Positions 20,500 through 33,414 of a stretch of 64,000 bases of DNA are shown piece after piece. The DNA comes from Platycnemis pennipes. Lineage: Eukaryota > Arthropoda > Insecta > Odonata > Platycnemididae. The translations under genes were made by a program, and so were the position numbers. Under the pieces are notes generated by a model. That model was given only the letters and a program-made list of their open reading frames with translations, did no database searches and was not told the origin of the DNA. The stretch covers positions 10,199,915-10,263,914 of the forward strand of contig OW121846.1 in NCBI GenBank assembly GCA_933228895.1. Reading direction: 5' to 3'. How positions within the stretch are numbered: position 1 is the first letter of the stretch; each line of letters begins with the position of its first letter.

Positions 20500-20845
20500 A
20501 CGCCGGGGGATTAACGATGGTCGATTCTATGCCGGAGGGCCGTAAGGGGAGGCTGTAATTTGCTATAACTATGGACGCACAGGCCCCGGCTATATATCGG
20601 GATCTAATCTGAGTGGAGACAAAATGCTAACGGTATTAGACGCGGAATGATATCCTTTAGAAAATACAAGGACTGCACTGAGGCCGGCGGGCCGCACAGG
20701 GCCAGTATTAGTACTATGTTGAAACAGCAATATCTCGGGAACTAATATGAGTGGAAACAAAATGCGGAACGATAAACTTTATAAAATGCAAGGACTGCAC
20801 TGAGGCCGGCAGGTCAAACCTGGCCGGTATTGATGCCGGGCGGGG
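20500..20845. repeat. three diverged units of a ~120-140-bp tandem repeat
   Basis: Anchors recur: GAGTGGAGACAAAATGC at 20611 and GAGTGGAAACAAAATGC at 20749, and AAGGACTGCACTGAGGCCGG near 20669 and 20791. An earlier, more diverged unit begins near GCCGGAGGGCCG at 20532. It is GC-richer than its surroundings. Confidence 0.6.
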
Positions 20846-20980
20846 TTTATGGCACTGAGATTCATGGTGTTTTCAATGATTGCGAGAGTTTTGAACCACC
20901 ACTGACATGGATTCGTCAATAAATTCATAATAATATTGTTAATTCATTATTTAATCCATTATTTCTCGAGCAAGAAATGA

Positions 20981-21208
20981 GCGAGTACTGAAAATAACTC
21001 TGTAGGTATCATATTTCTTCACGGAATTGAGAGTGATTCGGACAATGTCACTCTATACGCTGTAGATTTATATGGAGTTCGCATTTTGAAGAAGGAAACA
21101 TGTGATATCTTTCAGAGGATTATCAATGTAAAACATCGTAAAAATGCAAAATTAGTGTATTATCCCGTGAGAGCAGTGGTAACCGGGGAGAACAAAGATG
21201 GCGGATAG
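20981..21208 (+). other. unidentified 75-codon open frame without ATG (copy 1)
   Basis: Directly after a TGA the frame reads through 75 codons to TAG at 21206-21208. The peptide looks protein-like, including VGIIFLHGIESDSDNVTLYA, VDLYGVRILKKETCDIFQRI and VKHRKNAKLVYYPVRAV. No start codon is present, so it would have to be an internal exon or a transposon fragment. The one difference noticed in copy 2 (43678-43905), CAC to CAT, is synonymous. I do not recognise the family. Confidence 0.25.
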
Positions 21209-21226
21209 GCCACGCCCACGTAACAG

Positions 21227-21271
21227 GTTGAAACCAAGAACACTGTGTTATACAGTGTTCTTGGTTGAAAC
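21227..21271. repeat. perfect hairpin with tandem G-A mismatches
   Basis: AACCAAGAACACTGT (21232-21246) and ACAGTGTTCTTGGTT (21252-21266) are perfect 15-bp reverse complements around a GTTAT loop. Outside them GA faces GA, followed by a further 3-bp GTT/AAC pairing, so an RNA would have a stem interrupted by a tandem G-A pair. It is too short for a typical microRNA precursor. It lies within a region starting AAGATGGCGGATAGG, a YY1-like, promoter-proximal type of sequence. Confidence 0.65.
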
Positions 21272-21401
21272 ATTGGCCACCATAGCTAGCGCCCTCTCCT
21301 TATACCGCTGTGTTTGTTTACATGATGGTGAAGGACTATTGGTCGAAACAATGGCATGCATTTCTAATGTATTTCCCTCTGCACATTTTGTGGATTATTG
21401 A

Positions 21402-23039
21402 ATAGAACACGATAATTTCATAACTGCCTCTTAAATACTTCACAGGCATGAAAGACTTTGAACTTTAAGTCTGGATGTGCATGTAATATTTAATTTAAAT
21501 GAATAAATAACAATATGCCGAGACTAATCCCAAGAGACAAATTATTGCGGATGACTTTTGTGTCGTTGTCCCTCTTTTCACCTTGAGAAAAAAAGAGCAT
21601 AGACATGGCCCTTCAGCGAAGAGGAAGGTTTTCGGATCGAATATGTTGGCTTAATTTACTGGTCTACAACAGTTATTCCGCTGAAGGCTCGCGGACGAAT
21701 ACTTAACTATGGAAAGATACGCCGGTCACCTGCCCTCGCATTCCTAAAAGGTTAGCGCGGCGGTGTCGGTTATTTGTTTTTGACGTAAATACGTCGTTGA
21801 ACGTAAATGCCACGTTGATACGTCGTCCGAAGCTACGGTAAGCTAAGGTACCGCTTGTTTGTCTCGACACGTGGATCTCAAAAACCCATTACTCCTGGGA
21901 GAATCAAACTATTATGATAAATGAAATGGTCTCTGCCATCATGTTTAGCAGAAGGTTAGGAAAATAAGAAAAAATGACTCAAAGAGGAATCAAAACAGCA
22001 TAAAGTGGAAATTTTCCTTTGGTGGACTTCCTAATATGGTGGCTGTCTTCTTAAAGAAAAATAGCGGTTGCATTATTTCAGCGCAGATTCAAGGAGTGTT
22101 CTTATAAGATTTATATGGATGTTTTATCGCTACGATGAATGCTACTACTATAAGGAATCGAAATAATTTAGCTGATTTCATTGTACAAATGCGATAAACA
22201 CATGCGTCTTCGCAAAGTATTCATTAATCCACTTACCTCTACGCACAAGAGATGAACACCGCTCATAGTGATACCGTGCCGTCACGTCATGCGACGACGT
22301 CGTGTTTTTCATAAGCTGCCGAGAACGTACAATTTCTAAAGAGTAATATCTTTGCAGCACAGCTATATTTTTGCGTATGATTTTCGCCAAGAACATTACA
22401 GCTAATGAACTTCACAGTGAAATGGTTATAAAAATAGAGCCCGTTCCTCATTGCGTCGAGTAGTAAATGACGACGTGTCGAAGATATCACGATGAAGCCA
22501 ATATATCGAACCAAATGAGAAACATAAAAATATTTAGTAGAGCAGCCCAAGACGAGCGAAATGATACCAAGAATTAAAAACTTTGCATAAAAATTGATTT
22601 CTTACCAAAAAGTTCTTGAAGAAATTATTTAGTGTATTAGTTTTATGAAAGTTGAATGACGAATGAATATCAATAACTAAGTTATACTTATGTTGTACTA
22701 TGTCTCTAAGTATACTAAGTTATACTATATTAGTCGAAAATTGCAAAATATCACTTTTCACAAAACATAAAAAGAAACCTCAAGACAGTGAGTTTACATT
22801 CTATTACTTCAAGAAATATTAAAAAAGTAAAAAAAATGTATGTACTCTCAAAACGATTATTTGTCAATAAATTAAAAAGAAAAAAATTGGAAAGCAGCCA
22901 TTTGAAGCCTTGACTACAAAAAATGCATAAACCAAAAAGTAAACTTAAAAAGACAGGGAATTAAAAATTCTATCGCAGATGGAGAAAAAAATGGGACAGA
23001 TTACATTTCCATCGAGGTTTAATACCAAATTTTGAACCT
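21402..23039. other. AT-rich stretch, no recognised gene
   Basis: Minus-strand frames at 22178-22396 and 22287-22550 overlap each other and have no motif. A donor-like GAGGTAAGTGG on the minus strand lies at about 22231-22241. Short direct repeats of AAGTTATACT occur at 22678-22730. Confidence 0.45.
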
Positions 23040-24235
23040 ATTAATTGCTTGTACATAAATAATGTAGGTACTCAGATAAGCGACGGAAAGAGCAAAAGCT
23101 TACTTTATTGCAAATAACATTGAATTTTTATGAAAAAAGTGAACATCGGCAAATAAAAAATTAATTACTATAAAAAATTTGTTAATTAACACGATCTCAT
23201 GTCTGTAAATTTAGAAACACAATATCACGTAACAATAAACAATATGAATCATACGACAAAAAAGGTACTGAAATATGAGCTTAGGAAAAGGGGAAAGAGT
23301 ATTTTATTGCAAACAATCATTGAATGTTTGTCATACAAAATGAACGTTGACAAATAAAACAATTTTTAAAGCAAAACTTTTCCATAACTATTGTAAAATC
23401 TATTGTAACACTATTTTAACCTATTGTAACACGATCTATAGTTTGTACATTTTGAATCAGACAGTAACATAAAAAGATAAACAGTAGGAATCATACCACA
23501 AGAAGTATATTCAGATGTTACTGGTAAACGGCGCAAGCGTAATTTATTTCAATTAACATTGGATGTTTGTTACAAAAAAGTGAGCATCGACAAATAAAAA
23601 AAATAATTCACAATACAAATACTGTAAATTAAAATGATCTCATATTTATATAAATCCTGAATCAGACAATATACATATACCATAAACAAAATGAATCATA
23701 CCACAAAAAATGTACTCAGATAGGAGCTTAGGAAAAGAGGAAAGCGTACTTTATTGCAAACAACATTAAAATTTCGTAATACAAAATGAACCTTGACAAT
23801 TGAACAAAGCAAAATTTAAAACAGTTTATAATATATAACTATAAACAATAGGAATTATTCCTTAAGTAATATACTCAGATGAGAATTGGAAAAGGGTGAA
23901 AGCTTACTTTATTGAAAATAACAACGAATGTTTGTGACAAAAAAGTAAGCATCGACAAATGATAAAAAACCAATTCAAAATGTAAAATTTTCAATAAAAA
24001 TATGCAAATCGTCACGATCTTATATTTATAAATTTTGAATCAGACAATACCATACAACAATAAACTAAAGGAATCATACTATAAATAACATCCTCAGATG
24101 AGCATGGGACAAGGGCGAAAGCGTACTTTATTGCAAATGATATCGAAAGTTTGTGATACAAAATGAACATCGATAATAGAACAAAGCAAATTTTAAAATA
24201 ATAATTTTCGAAACGAATTTGTAAATTAACACCAT
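23040..24235. repeat. degenerate ~200-bp tandem array across copy 1/2 junction
   Basis: The full array is visible here: about six diverged units with the TACTCAGAT box near 23071, 23268 (degenerate), 23517, 23715, 23874 and 24094. An extra ATTGTAACAC-type mini-duplication lies at 23389-23432. The chosen macro-unit boundary falls inside the array. Confidence 0.7.
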
Positions 24236-27093
24236 CCATTGTAAATTCTTTGTAAATGGGACGTTTAACACTAGGGAGACAAAAAGGTGGACATTTCCTG
24301 AAATATGACTCAGTTTGAAAAACCAGAAGCATAATTCACATTTTGGTATAATTCCATCAACATGTTTTTCTCTAAACTTATAGCTCCTAAATATATATTT
24401 TAGGTCTTTATGAATAGCCAATATACTGAAATAAATACGAAACTTTATCTTCATAATGCATCAACCTATGGAAGCACGCCAAGGAAATTATCACCGCAAA
24501 GATCCATTACACATTTACCGAACATTTCACTATATACACACACTTCATAGAAAATTAGCTTAAAGTATCTGCTTATTTTGGGTGTGATTACATAACACAT
24601 ACACAGGTAGAAATGATGACAGAATTTTTATCGTTATTAACGTCGTCATGGCGATAAACATCACAGAAACCGAAAAGCTATGCAATGGAAATTTACTATT
24701 TCCTCAGGTGTTAGACAGGAGTAAATGATGATAACAATATTATGTGATTATTACTTCACATGCTGAATGTGGAAATCAGTCTATATATCACTACGTGTAG
24801 TACTCAAATATTATTGCAAGAATACATGAACTACAGTTTCGTCACTCGATTTACGTAGAGACAGAACGCATATGTCAAAGAACGCTCGGCACGTACAGTA
24901 AGAGAAAGACCAGCAGATAAATAAATGAAAAAATAAACACATTAAAAAAGAAGAGGATCATATGATACATTAAAAAGTAAAAGAGCAAACGACAACAATA
25001 AATATTAGGCAGTAAAATATGGTATTCGTCATTATAAAAAAAATTGAGTTAAAAGAGATTATGATGACATGAAGTTATGAATGGTAGGCGAAAGTTCTAA
25101 AGATTAAAAATATCCACTGCAAAGATAGCATATATTTGTAATTATTGGAACGCAAGTAAATAGCTAGTAAAATAATTACAGCCGCTTTTCCTTCAAAACG
25201 TTATAAAACGTTAAAAAAAATATTTCAATGCAATGGAGTCGTTCCATTACCTTAAAAGTTAATAAACGTTCATTCCAAAGAATAAAGTGAAGTCACATCT
25301 AGAAAGGATTAGAGTAAAAATTATTTTAAAATGCAAGAATGAAATAACCAGTATAGCCACTAATCCCTTTTGGAAAATTCTAGGCGTATTTAAAATTCCA
25401 AATCGTAAGTTGTACGATAAATTGATGGAGATTGTGTGAATACAATAATATATTTGAAAAAATATGGTTTACTTGCTCAACGCTCAATCACATTTTAAAA
25501 ATGGGAAAAATTAATACTCTACACACAATTAGAATCGATAAGAAAACGCCGTCTAACGTACAGTTCTTACTTACACAACTAAGTTAACACGGGTTTACAT
25601 TTCAACTATAGTCAAGACAAATGAAACTTACAAAATTACTCAGAAATTTATAGGTCAAACTTGATGACCTTATAGGTTAGGCATGCAGAAAGACAAAGTC
25701 CACTGGAGTTCATGTCCGGAAACAAAAAATAGATACAAGTAGGAAGAATAATTACGAGATGAAAACGTAAGGACATTTCAAATGTAACGTTCTGAATACT
25801 TCCTCTGCAACAATATTGCAGCCGCATGTAGGAATAGAGTAGGGGTCGCAAGGCCAGTATTTACGAACTTGACTTCCTGGCAAAAAATATATAAATATAC
25901 TACTCTGCCACAATCTTGTACGAGTGTTAATCTTGGACAGCAAAAAAATACACAAAACATACTAAATTTTTATAGCAACAACATTATTACGATTAGCTTG
26001 AAAGGGGTAATTATAATTGTTACATCATTCACACAACACACGGGCGTTATTCCATGCCGGACCCAGGAGGTCAACGCCACCGGCTCATTAACCTTTATTT
26101 AACGTGGCGTTTCCCCCTGCGTTCCCCTCCGGGCTGCGCAGAGGCCTATTCCACGCATTCACTCCCAGGGCCAGGGCAAGATGAGACGAGATCAAGCGGA
26201 CTATGAACTAGAAGCTAAGCACCTATGTCATTAAGCCCTATTCCCCCCATCCACCCACCCTCTAAACTAAATCTACTGCCTACATACCCTAGGCCTACCT
26301 ATTCCATTCGCATACCTATCGGCGCTGACCCTGTTCATCATCATTCATCCACCAATCAACAAAATACCCACTCAAATATATCATTCACACATGTACCTGC
26401 AAATGAAAACACATTAATGGAAAACCTGTAAAAGGAAGTTGAATAAACCGTCCAAATTAAACAAAGGAACAGTGACATAAATTCGTAAACACGGGGAATA
26501 GTCTAAAAATATAAATGGCATGGTAGCGCATGATGGCGCTAAGAGTGTGATTCCTACCAAAGTAAAAGAACTAAGAGCCCGTGCACAAGGCAAAACCGGA
26601 GTTCAACGACCAAACCTGGATTGACCTAGGTCAAACGACCGATATGTAGCCCCTACACACTATTAGTGCTAAATATAATATAATAACTAAGACATATAGA
26701 TACCACAAATGCATAGATAAAAAAATAAAATAAAAGATATAAACGCAAGACCAACATAAAAACCTTTGTACTCGTTGTCAGTCGCAGTTGCTCTCTCTGC
26801 TTTCTGGTCTGCTGCCACTACGAAGCTATGGGAAGGGAAGGGAGTGAAGGAGCATAAAAAATACACAAGCATTTATTTACATCACATTCAATACACTGGA
26901 GTCTCTCTAGTCCTCTCGATGCTCACCCACAGATGAAAACGGCACTCACTTAAACAACACTGACACCACACTATCACCACACTGACACCACACTATCCCC
27001 ACACTTGCACCACTCTCACTATATTCTCGTTCCACACACACAACACTTTCATCGTCACATCCTTCTGTTCTCATACACTACACTGCCTTTAGA
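24236..27093. other. AT-rich stretch of copy 2, equivalent to 851-3708
   Basis: It contains the nuclear-receptor-type palindrome at 26621-26634 and the 22-bp minisatellite at 26958-27023. No gene is recognised. Confidence 0.55.
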
Positions 27094-28845
27094 GAGAGAG
27101 CGGGTTAGTGAACATAATTAAAAACCAATGAAATAGATTGAATGCCAAGCTGCTCACATTTAATGGAGATATCCAAAAGTGCATTTTGTAAAAATGCGAG
27201 GAATGGTTAATCAGAAACTAAGTACACCGGGATGCACATCGTAACTGACGAACCAATAACATTTAATTTTGTAAATTAACTCTAGAGCAAGCTCAACATT
27301 CACAGAAAACGCTATACGCTAAACACAATTCTCCTAGCTATCCTACCGTTACGACGGGCCAGAAGGGCCTTCAATTCAAAATACTGGAAACCGACTACAT
27401 ACCCTACCCTCTAGCAGGCCGGGGCGTTGTGGAGTTACCTAAGGAGAGAGCGGGTTAGTGCACATAGTAAATAGCAAATGAAATAGAGAGAATGACAAGC
27501 TGCTCTCATTTAATGGAGATATCCAAAGTGCATTTTATAAAAATGCGAGGAATGGTTAATCAGAAACTAAGTACACCTAAATGCACATCGTAACTGACGA
27601 ACCAATTCCATTAATTTTGAATCTTTACTCTAGAGCAAGCTTAACATCCACAGAAAACGATATAAGCTAAACACAAATCTCCTAGCTACCCTACCGTTAC
27701 GACGGGCCAGAAGGGCCTTGAATTCAAAATACTGGAAACCGACTATATACCCTACCCTCTAGCAGGCCGGGGCGTTGTGGAGTTACCTAAGGAGAGAGCG
27801 GGTTAGTGCAAACATTAAAAAACAGATGAAATAGAGTGAATGCCAAGCTGCTCTCATTTAATGGAGATATCCAAAAGTGCTTTTTATATAAATGCGAGGA
27901 TTGGTTAATCAGAAACTAAGTACACCTGGATGCACATCGTAACCGACGAACCAATTCCAGTTAATTTTGAAAATTAACTCTAGAGCAAGCTTAACATCCA
28001 CAGAAAACGCTATAAGCTAAACACAATTCTCCTAGCTATCCTACCGTTACGACGGGCCAGAAGGGCCTTGAATTCAAAATACTGGAAACCGACTACATAC
28101 CCTACCCTCTAGCAGGCCGGGGCGTTGTGGAGTTACCTAAGGAGAGAGCGGGTTAGTGCACATATTAAAGAAACAAATGAAATAGAGTGAATGCCAAGCT
28201 GCTCATATTTAATGGAGATATCCAAAAGTGCATTTTATATAAATGCGAGGAATGGTTAATCAGAAACTAAGTACACCTGGATGCACATCGTAACTGACGA
28301 ACCAATTCCATTAATTTTGAAACCTAACTCTAGAGCAAGCTCAACATCCACAGAAAACGCTATAAGCTAAACACAATTCTCCTAGCTACCCTACCGTTAC
28401 GACGGGCCAGAAGGGCCTTGAATTCAAAATACTGGAAACCGACTATATACCCTACCCTCTAGCAGGCCGGGGCGTTGTGGAGTTACCTAAGGAGAGAGCG
28501 GGTTAGTGCACATATAAAAAGAAACAAATGAAATAGAGTGAATGCCAAGCTGCTCATATTTAATGGAGATATCCAAAAGTGCATTTTATATAAATTCGAG
28601 GAATGGTTAATCAGAAACTAAGTGCACCTGGATGCACATCGTAACTGACGAACCAATTCCATTAATTTTGAAACTTAAGTCTAGAGCAAGCTCAACATCC
28701 ACGAAGACTTAAATTTACACCTTAACTAACTCAACGCTAAAGGATTGATACGAAGGGCCAAAATGGCCGGAAAAGGCTCTAAACTGACTAAATATTCCTA
28801 CACTCTACTCGGCCTGCAGCGTAATCCAAGGCGTCTGCTTACCTG
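27094..28845. repeat. 350-bp satellite array, 5 units (copy 2)
   Basis: Units start at 27094, 27444, 27792, 28142 and 28492. The fifth unit is a hybrid: its first half matches the fifth unit of the other copies (AAGTGCACC, AACTTAAGTC) and its second half is the diverged terminal half found in unit 7 of copies 1 and 3. The switch lies within the shared AGAGCAAGCTCAACATCCAC near 28683-28702. Confidence 0.95.
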
Positions 28846-29074
28846 TAAAATAATCTGAACAAACCAGCATTTAAGATAAAAAGATGCATCACAAAGAAGA
28901 TACATTGAAACAATTAAAATTGGCACAAAAAATACACACAAGGAAATACGACAAACAAACATTCAGGACTTCACGTAATATATTATACATAGTATGCAAA
29001 CATATTCCTGCCTAGAGTAGACTCGCTAGACCAGGCAAGTGGCCACTTGCCTTATAGTTTGGAGGACTATCCCT
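28846..29074. other. spacer with palindrome (copy 2)
   Basis: AT-rich spacer, with the 20-bp palindrome at 29033-29052. Confidence 0.5.
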
Positions 29075-29730
29075 CCCATGTCGGGGCCCCGACATCTATT
29101 ACCTAGGCTTTTACACCAATAATCAAGCTTGATTCACCAAAATACATTCGCATTTCACCAGACCAGTGTCATGCATGGAAATAGGGGTATTCGGCTCCTA
29201 TGACAAAAACAAGAATACCAAAGAATTGTGAACACACATTTTACCCTCTCTTACATATGCTCTGTTTACCTTTTAGACCGTAGATCCTGAAAAAAAGGTA
29301 GTTTTACCACAGTATTGCGAAGCCATGAGCAAACCAATGTTTGACCGCCTTTTGAGACTGCTTCCTGTTCTTCTGTCTCGGGCAGCTACGAAGATTCTCT
29401 ACCCTAACCTCGACAACTTATGGGAAGTGATCTTCCAATCGTAGCTGCGCCTCAAGTCCTGCAACGGAAGAAATAAATTCAATTTAAATTAGCGTGCCGT
29501 CAAAACAGTGTACCTCTGTGCAAAGGAAATAATAATACTTTTTCATATATTATATCTGTTGTCAGCATCCCTATTTTTTAACTAACACAAAGCCCAGTAT
29601 GAAGAATAAGATGGGCGATATAATTTTATTCCCAACTACCGTCTTTATATACTCAGTTTGAAAGTAAATTTTTACTAAATCACATCGAGATGTAAAGGCC
29701 TTGGTAATGATGTCGGGGCCCCGGCATGGG
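29075..29730. mobile_element. 656-bp inverted-repeat element (copy 2)
   Basis: The termini are as in copy 1, with the same T/C mismatch between ends. The coding-like segment is at 29277-29444, with synonymous CTT for CTG and ACG for ATG. Confidence 0.55.
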
Positions 29731-32700
29731 AAGAAAAGTCCTCCGAACTCTAGGATTTATTGTTTATAATTTATTCCGAAAAATAAATCTTTTAGACTCA
29801 AATTTAACGCGAATAATGCCAAACAATACAGTAAATGTTATGAGCCCGAATGTGAATCGATTCGAATTCGATCAAAGTTTGTATACTTCCACGTATGTGC
29901 TCCTGAATATAACACTAATCTGCAGTTGTAATGAACTCATAACCATTTTGGCACTCAGAAAACTCACATCCCTAAATGATGTTCCAACAATGGAGTTATT
30001 TTTTTAAAAAGGCGAAGACATAAAAATGCTAATCAGAATTGTATTCACAAAAACACGCTTTAGGAACAAGAGAAATCTTGAAAAAAATATTCACAGCAAA
30101 ATGGTTGTATAATACGGAGTGGTATTCCTTAAATTCCAGTTGATTTGGACTTAAATGATAATAATCAAATTCTAACTTCAGATTTAAAAAAATTGATATA
30201 CCATACCCGAAATTAAATTTAACTGAATGTATCAACATTTAAATGAAAAAAAGAGATAACAAGATAACCTGCGTGATGCAACTGCAATGCAGCATGCAAC
30301 AGATCAGATATGATGATTTCTCAAGCAGGATTGAATGTACATGAAGGAGAAATTAGCATACTAGCCAATGGGTGACAATGAACTCAGAATAGGCGTGGTT
30401 GGAAACGATTAAAGCCCACCTACCCCATACAAAACATCGTGCTTTGCACGGAGGCCTCTTATGTGTATTTAAACATTAATAACAAAGAATTCGGGTACAA
30501 ATTCAATCCCATCGGCGTCTGCAAATCTTTGTAAGGATAATGGGGCTGGGAATCATTATCAGACCTCAGGTTAAAGTGCAGATTCAGTCATTTAAAACGG
30601 ACAGCTTGACTGAAGATGTAACATACATATTAAAAACCCTTGAGTATCATGCTAGATTCGACCAGATAAATAAGATTAAGGGTGATAGATTGTCGTACCG
30701 ATTATTTGGCGTTTGCTTGCTATCATTCTTCCGTTTCTTTGGCGTTTAAAAAAGGTATATGATTATTTTTCTTGGTTGTCTTAGATTTACTGGGTGCCAA
30801 AAAAACTTCATCCGTACGAATATCACAAGTAGCAAGCCTGTTATGTCTGTACCTATTACCTAGGTCTCTTCTCAAATCAGTTTACATACGTCCTCTAGTA
30901 CATTCTAACTCCCTTGTTTATCACGGTTGCCTATAGCGATGGTCTATCTCCCACAGCCTAACCAGTTTGTTTACATCACGTATTCGCGTGTCGCGTATGG
31001 AAATCGTTTTGGTCGACGAGGAGCAGTTAAATTACAACCAGTCACATAAGCACTGATTGAAAGGTGAAGATATTTTACGAGGATTAGGAAGATTATAGGA
31101 ACAGGCTCACATGGGGGTGATACAACAGAAATTAAGTGTTACGAAATAAAGCGATCGAGCAACGAAAAAAGCCATGTAATCAATAATTGTAATCTGCTCT
31201 CATCCATGAAGAATGGCGAAATAACCTTCAAGTTCAGTTAATTTACAGACAGTGATGTAACCTCCCATATCTATTTATTTCAAGAAAACAACATGGATTC
31301 ACTCTCTAATAACACGTTAGAGAATGGATTTGTAATCTATTTTGCTCTAACGACACGCGATTTGAAATCTTCCGCATAAAAACCAATCTCTGCGTCGAAA
31401 CTCATTGTTACATTTCGAATTTCAGGAGAACAAAGAAGGCCGGAAAAACTGGATTACAATGGCAATATCGTTTTAGTTTGTACCGGATTTATTAAAAGAA
31501 TAAATGCCGCAACGCAATAAGGGAACAAATCAAATAATAACAATCGTTACCTACATTAGAAAAGAAATATATTCAAAGTTTAATTTCGAAAAAGATCCTG
31601 TTCATATTGAACAAGACTGCTAGGCGCTCAGGAGTCCAATAGCCAATGCGTGTTTTGTTTACGAACGCCAGAATAAATTATTAGCAATTTAATTAAATAA
31701 AACAGCTAAAATTATTAAGCACGCCTGAATCCATAGGAGGAAAAAAAATATATGCATTGAAGATTAGAGACAGGAAAATTGGGTCTACAATCTAAATTGC
31801 ACACTGCTCGAAGTTTCCAAATTTCTACAAATCAAGGCACAAAGGCAAATTTAAATCATATCAGCACAACTTTATCTAAACTACTCTACCGTTAGCCACC
31901 ATTTTGTATGCACATTGAATTTCCAAATAAAAATCCTTATGTTTACCGTGTAAATTTCGTCGAATATAAAAATAACAACTTCGTTTTTAGATAACTTCGT
32001 TTACGAATGGTATCAACTTCATCTAAATTCAATCGACACCCGGTATAGGAACAAAATATCGAGACCGAAAATGATGGATACTGATGACCCAACTAAAGAA
32101 GCAAATCTAATCAGCTGACAAAAGTCTTTCAATGGGTATTGTTAATTTATAAAAAATATTGATCATGCATGAAGTATGCATTGAAATAAATAAAATTATG
32201 GATTAAATATAGTTTTATAAATGAATCTTCTACTTCCTACAATAACCAACGTATAACTACCAATCGAAACCATAAAGAGCACAAACGCAGTAGGTTGGAA
32301 ATCAAGTGATTTAAACTTGTGTACTCAAGCAGCAACTTAGAACATAAGTATAGCTGCATTGCAATTAGATTTGCTGTGCGAGGTATGAATTTAGCGATAT
32401 GAAATACCATGAAAAAGTAATTTGAAATACAACTTGTATGAAAGGCTGTGAACTCATTTCAAAAATCAACAGTAGTTGTCATTAAAAGACTCCCTCATCA
32501 CGGATTTAATAATTTCCATCATCTCGCGCTATGAGGGAAGGGAGTATTTAGATCTGTTGTTAACTGTGCGAAATAATCTGATGAAATCTAGAGACTAAAA
32601 ACCCTGTGTCCTGTCCGATCACGAAGAAATATCAGAGGTAATAAATCAGAGGTAACAGAGGTATTAATAATGATTACTAAATGTCGCTAAAAATTGGCCC

Positions 32701-33212
32701 CTCTGTTTTACGACCTCAAATAACATAGCACTGATAAACGGAAAGGAGAACAATTGCAAAAATAGCAATTCTGGTAAAAGGTAATTTTAAAAAAGCTACA
32801 ATTCATATGGAATAACAATGTTTGGTGATCAAAGCGCGCAAGATAACCAAGATCCATTATTGGACTTCAGAAGACTTAAGAATGTTCACCGGTAATTCAA
32901 CAATAGCTGAAAAGTATTTAAATTCAAAAGGACGAGCCAGATATCCCACGCCTCTAATGTTTAACTCTTACTCAACTTGCGATCGAAGTGATATTTCTAT
33001 TCAATAATCAGCACACAAGTTATTAAAGAAAGTATAAGGAAGTGCAACAAATAGAATGCGTGGAAAAGCCTTGATGGCTTAACTATGCCATGTGAACTTA
33101 TTATGGCATTATGAATCTTCAACTTGAATCTTTGATAGTGAGCAAAATTTTAAAACACTTCTAACCTGTTTTTAATTATTCACCTTGGTCTGTGTGCAAA
33201 GTTAAGAGCTTA
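29731..33212. other. AT-rich stretch of copy 2 with LINE fragment
   Basis: It holds the plus-sense LINE fragment at 30593-30718 and the dispersed repeat at 31055-31218. Nothing else is recognised. Confidence 0.5.
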
Positions 33213-33414
33213 GTTGAAAGTTCCTGGCACTGGCGCTCAAACCCAGTTTTGGCCTGGACACTCTTATTTTGATAAATTTCAGTTAAAAGGAGGTTTGATT
33301 GAGAAAAAAGCATTCTCTTTTGTGACTTCTATCGAACCGCTAGTGATCTAATCAATTCTCAGCGCTTTACCTTCTTCTTCTTTGTGTCGTATCGAAGTGC
33401 CAGGAACTTTCAAC
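33213..33414. mobile_element. MITE-like element (copy 2)
   Basis: Both 19-bp terminal inverted repeats are intact, and the insertion point is the same as in copy 1. Confidence 0.7.

Larger units (their letters stand above)
1..23385. repeat. macro-tandem repeat, copy 1 (23385 bp)
   Basis: The sequence at position 1 recurs in the same orientation at 23386 and 46083. Every internal landmark I checked recurs in the same order: satellite, inverted-repeat elements, LINE and Penelope fragments, hairpin. Differences are scattered single bases and a few small indels. The left edge is set only by the window start, so the true unit boundary is unknown. Copy 1 carries a 7-unit 350-bp satellite. No rRNA, histone or snRNA gene is recognisable inside, so this is not one of the usual tandem gene families. 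Confidence 0.97.

Noticed and set aside
21198..21401. 67-codon frame starting at AAGATGGCGG
   Set aside because: The start context is good, but the frame runs through both arms of the perfect hairpin and has no recognisable motif.
22178..22550. Minus-strand frames followed by a GAGGTAAGTGG donor-like site
   Set aside because: There is no promoter-like sequence, acceptor or motif to support an exon; weaker than the 13.8-14.5 kb case.
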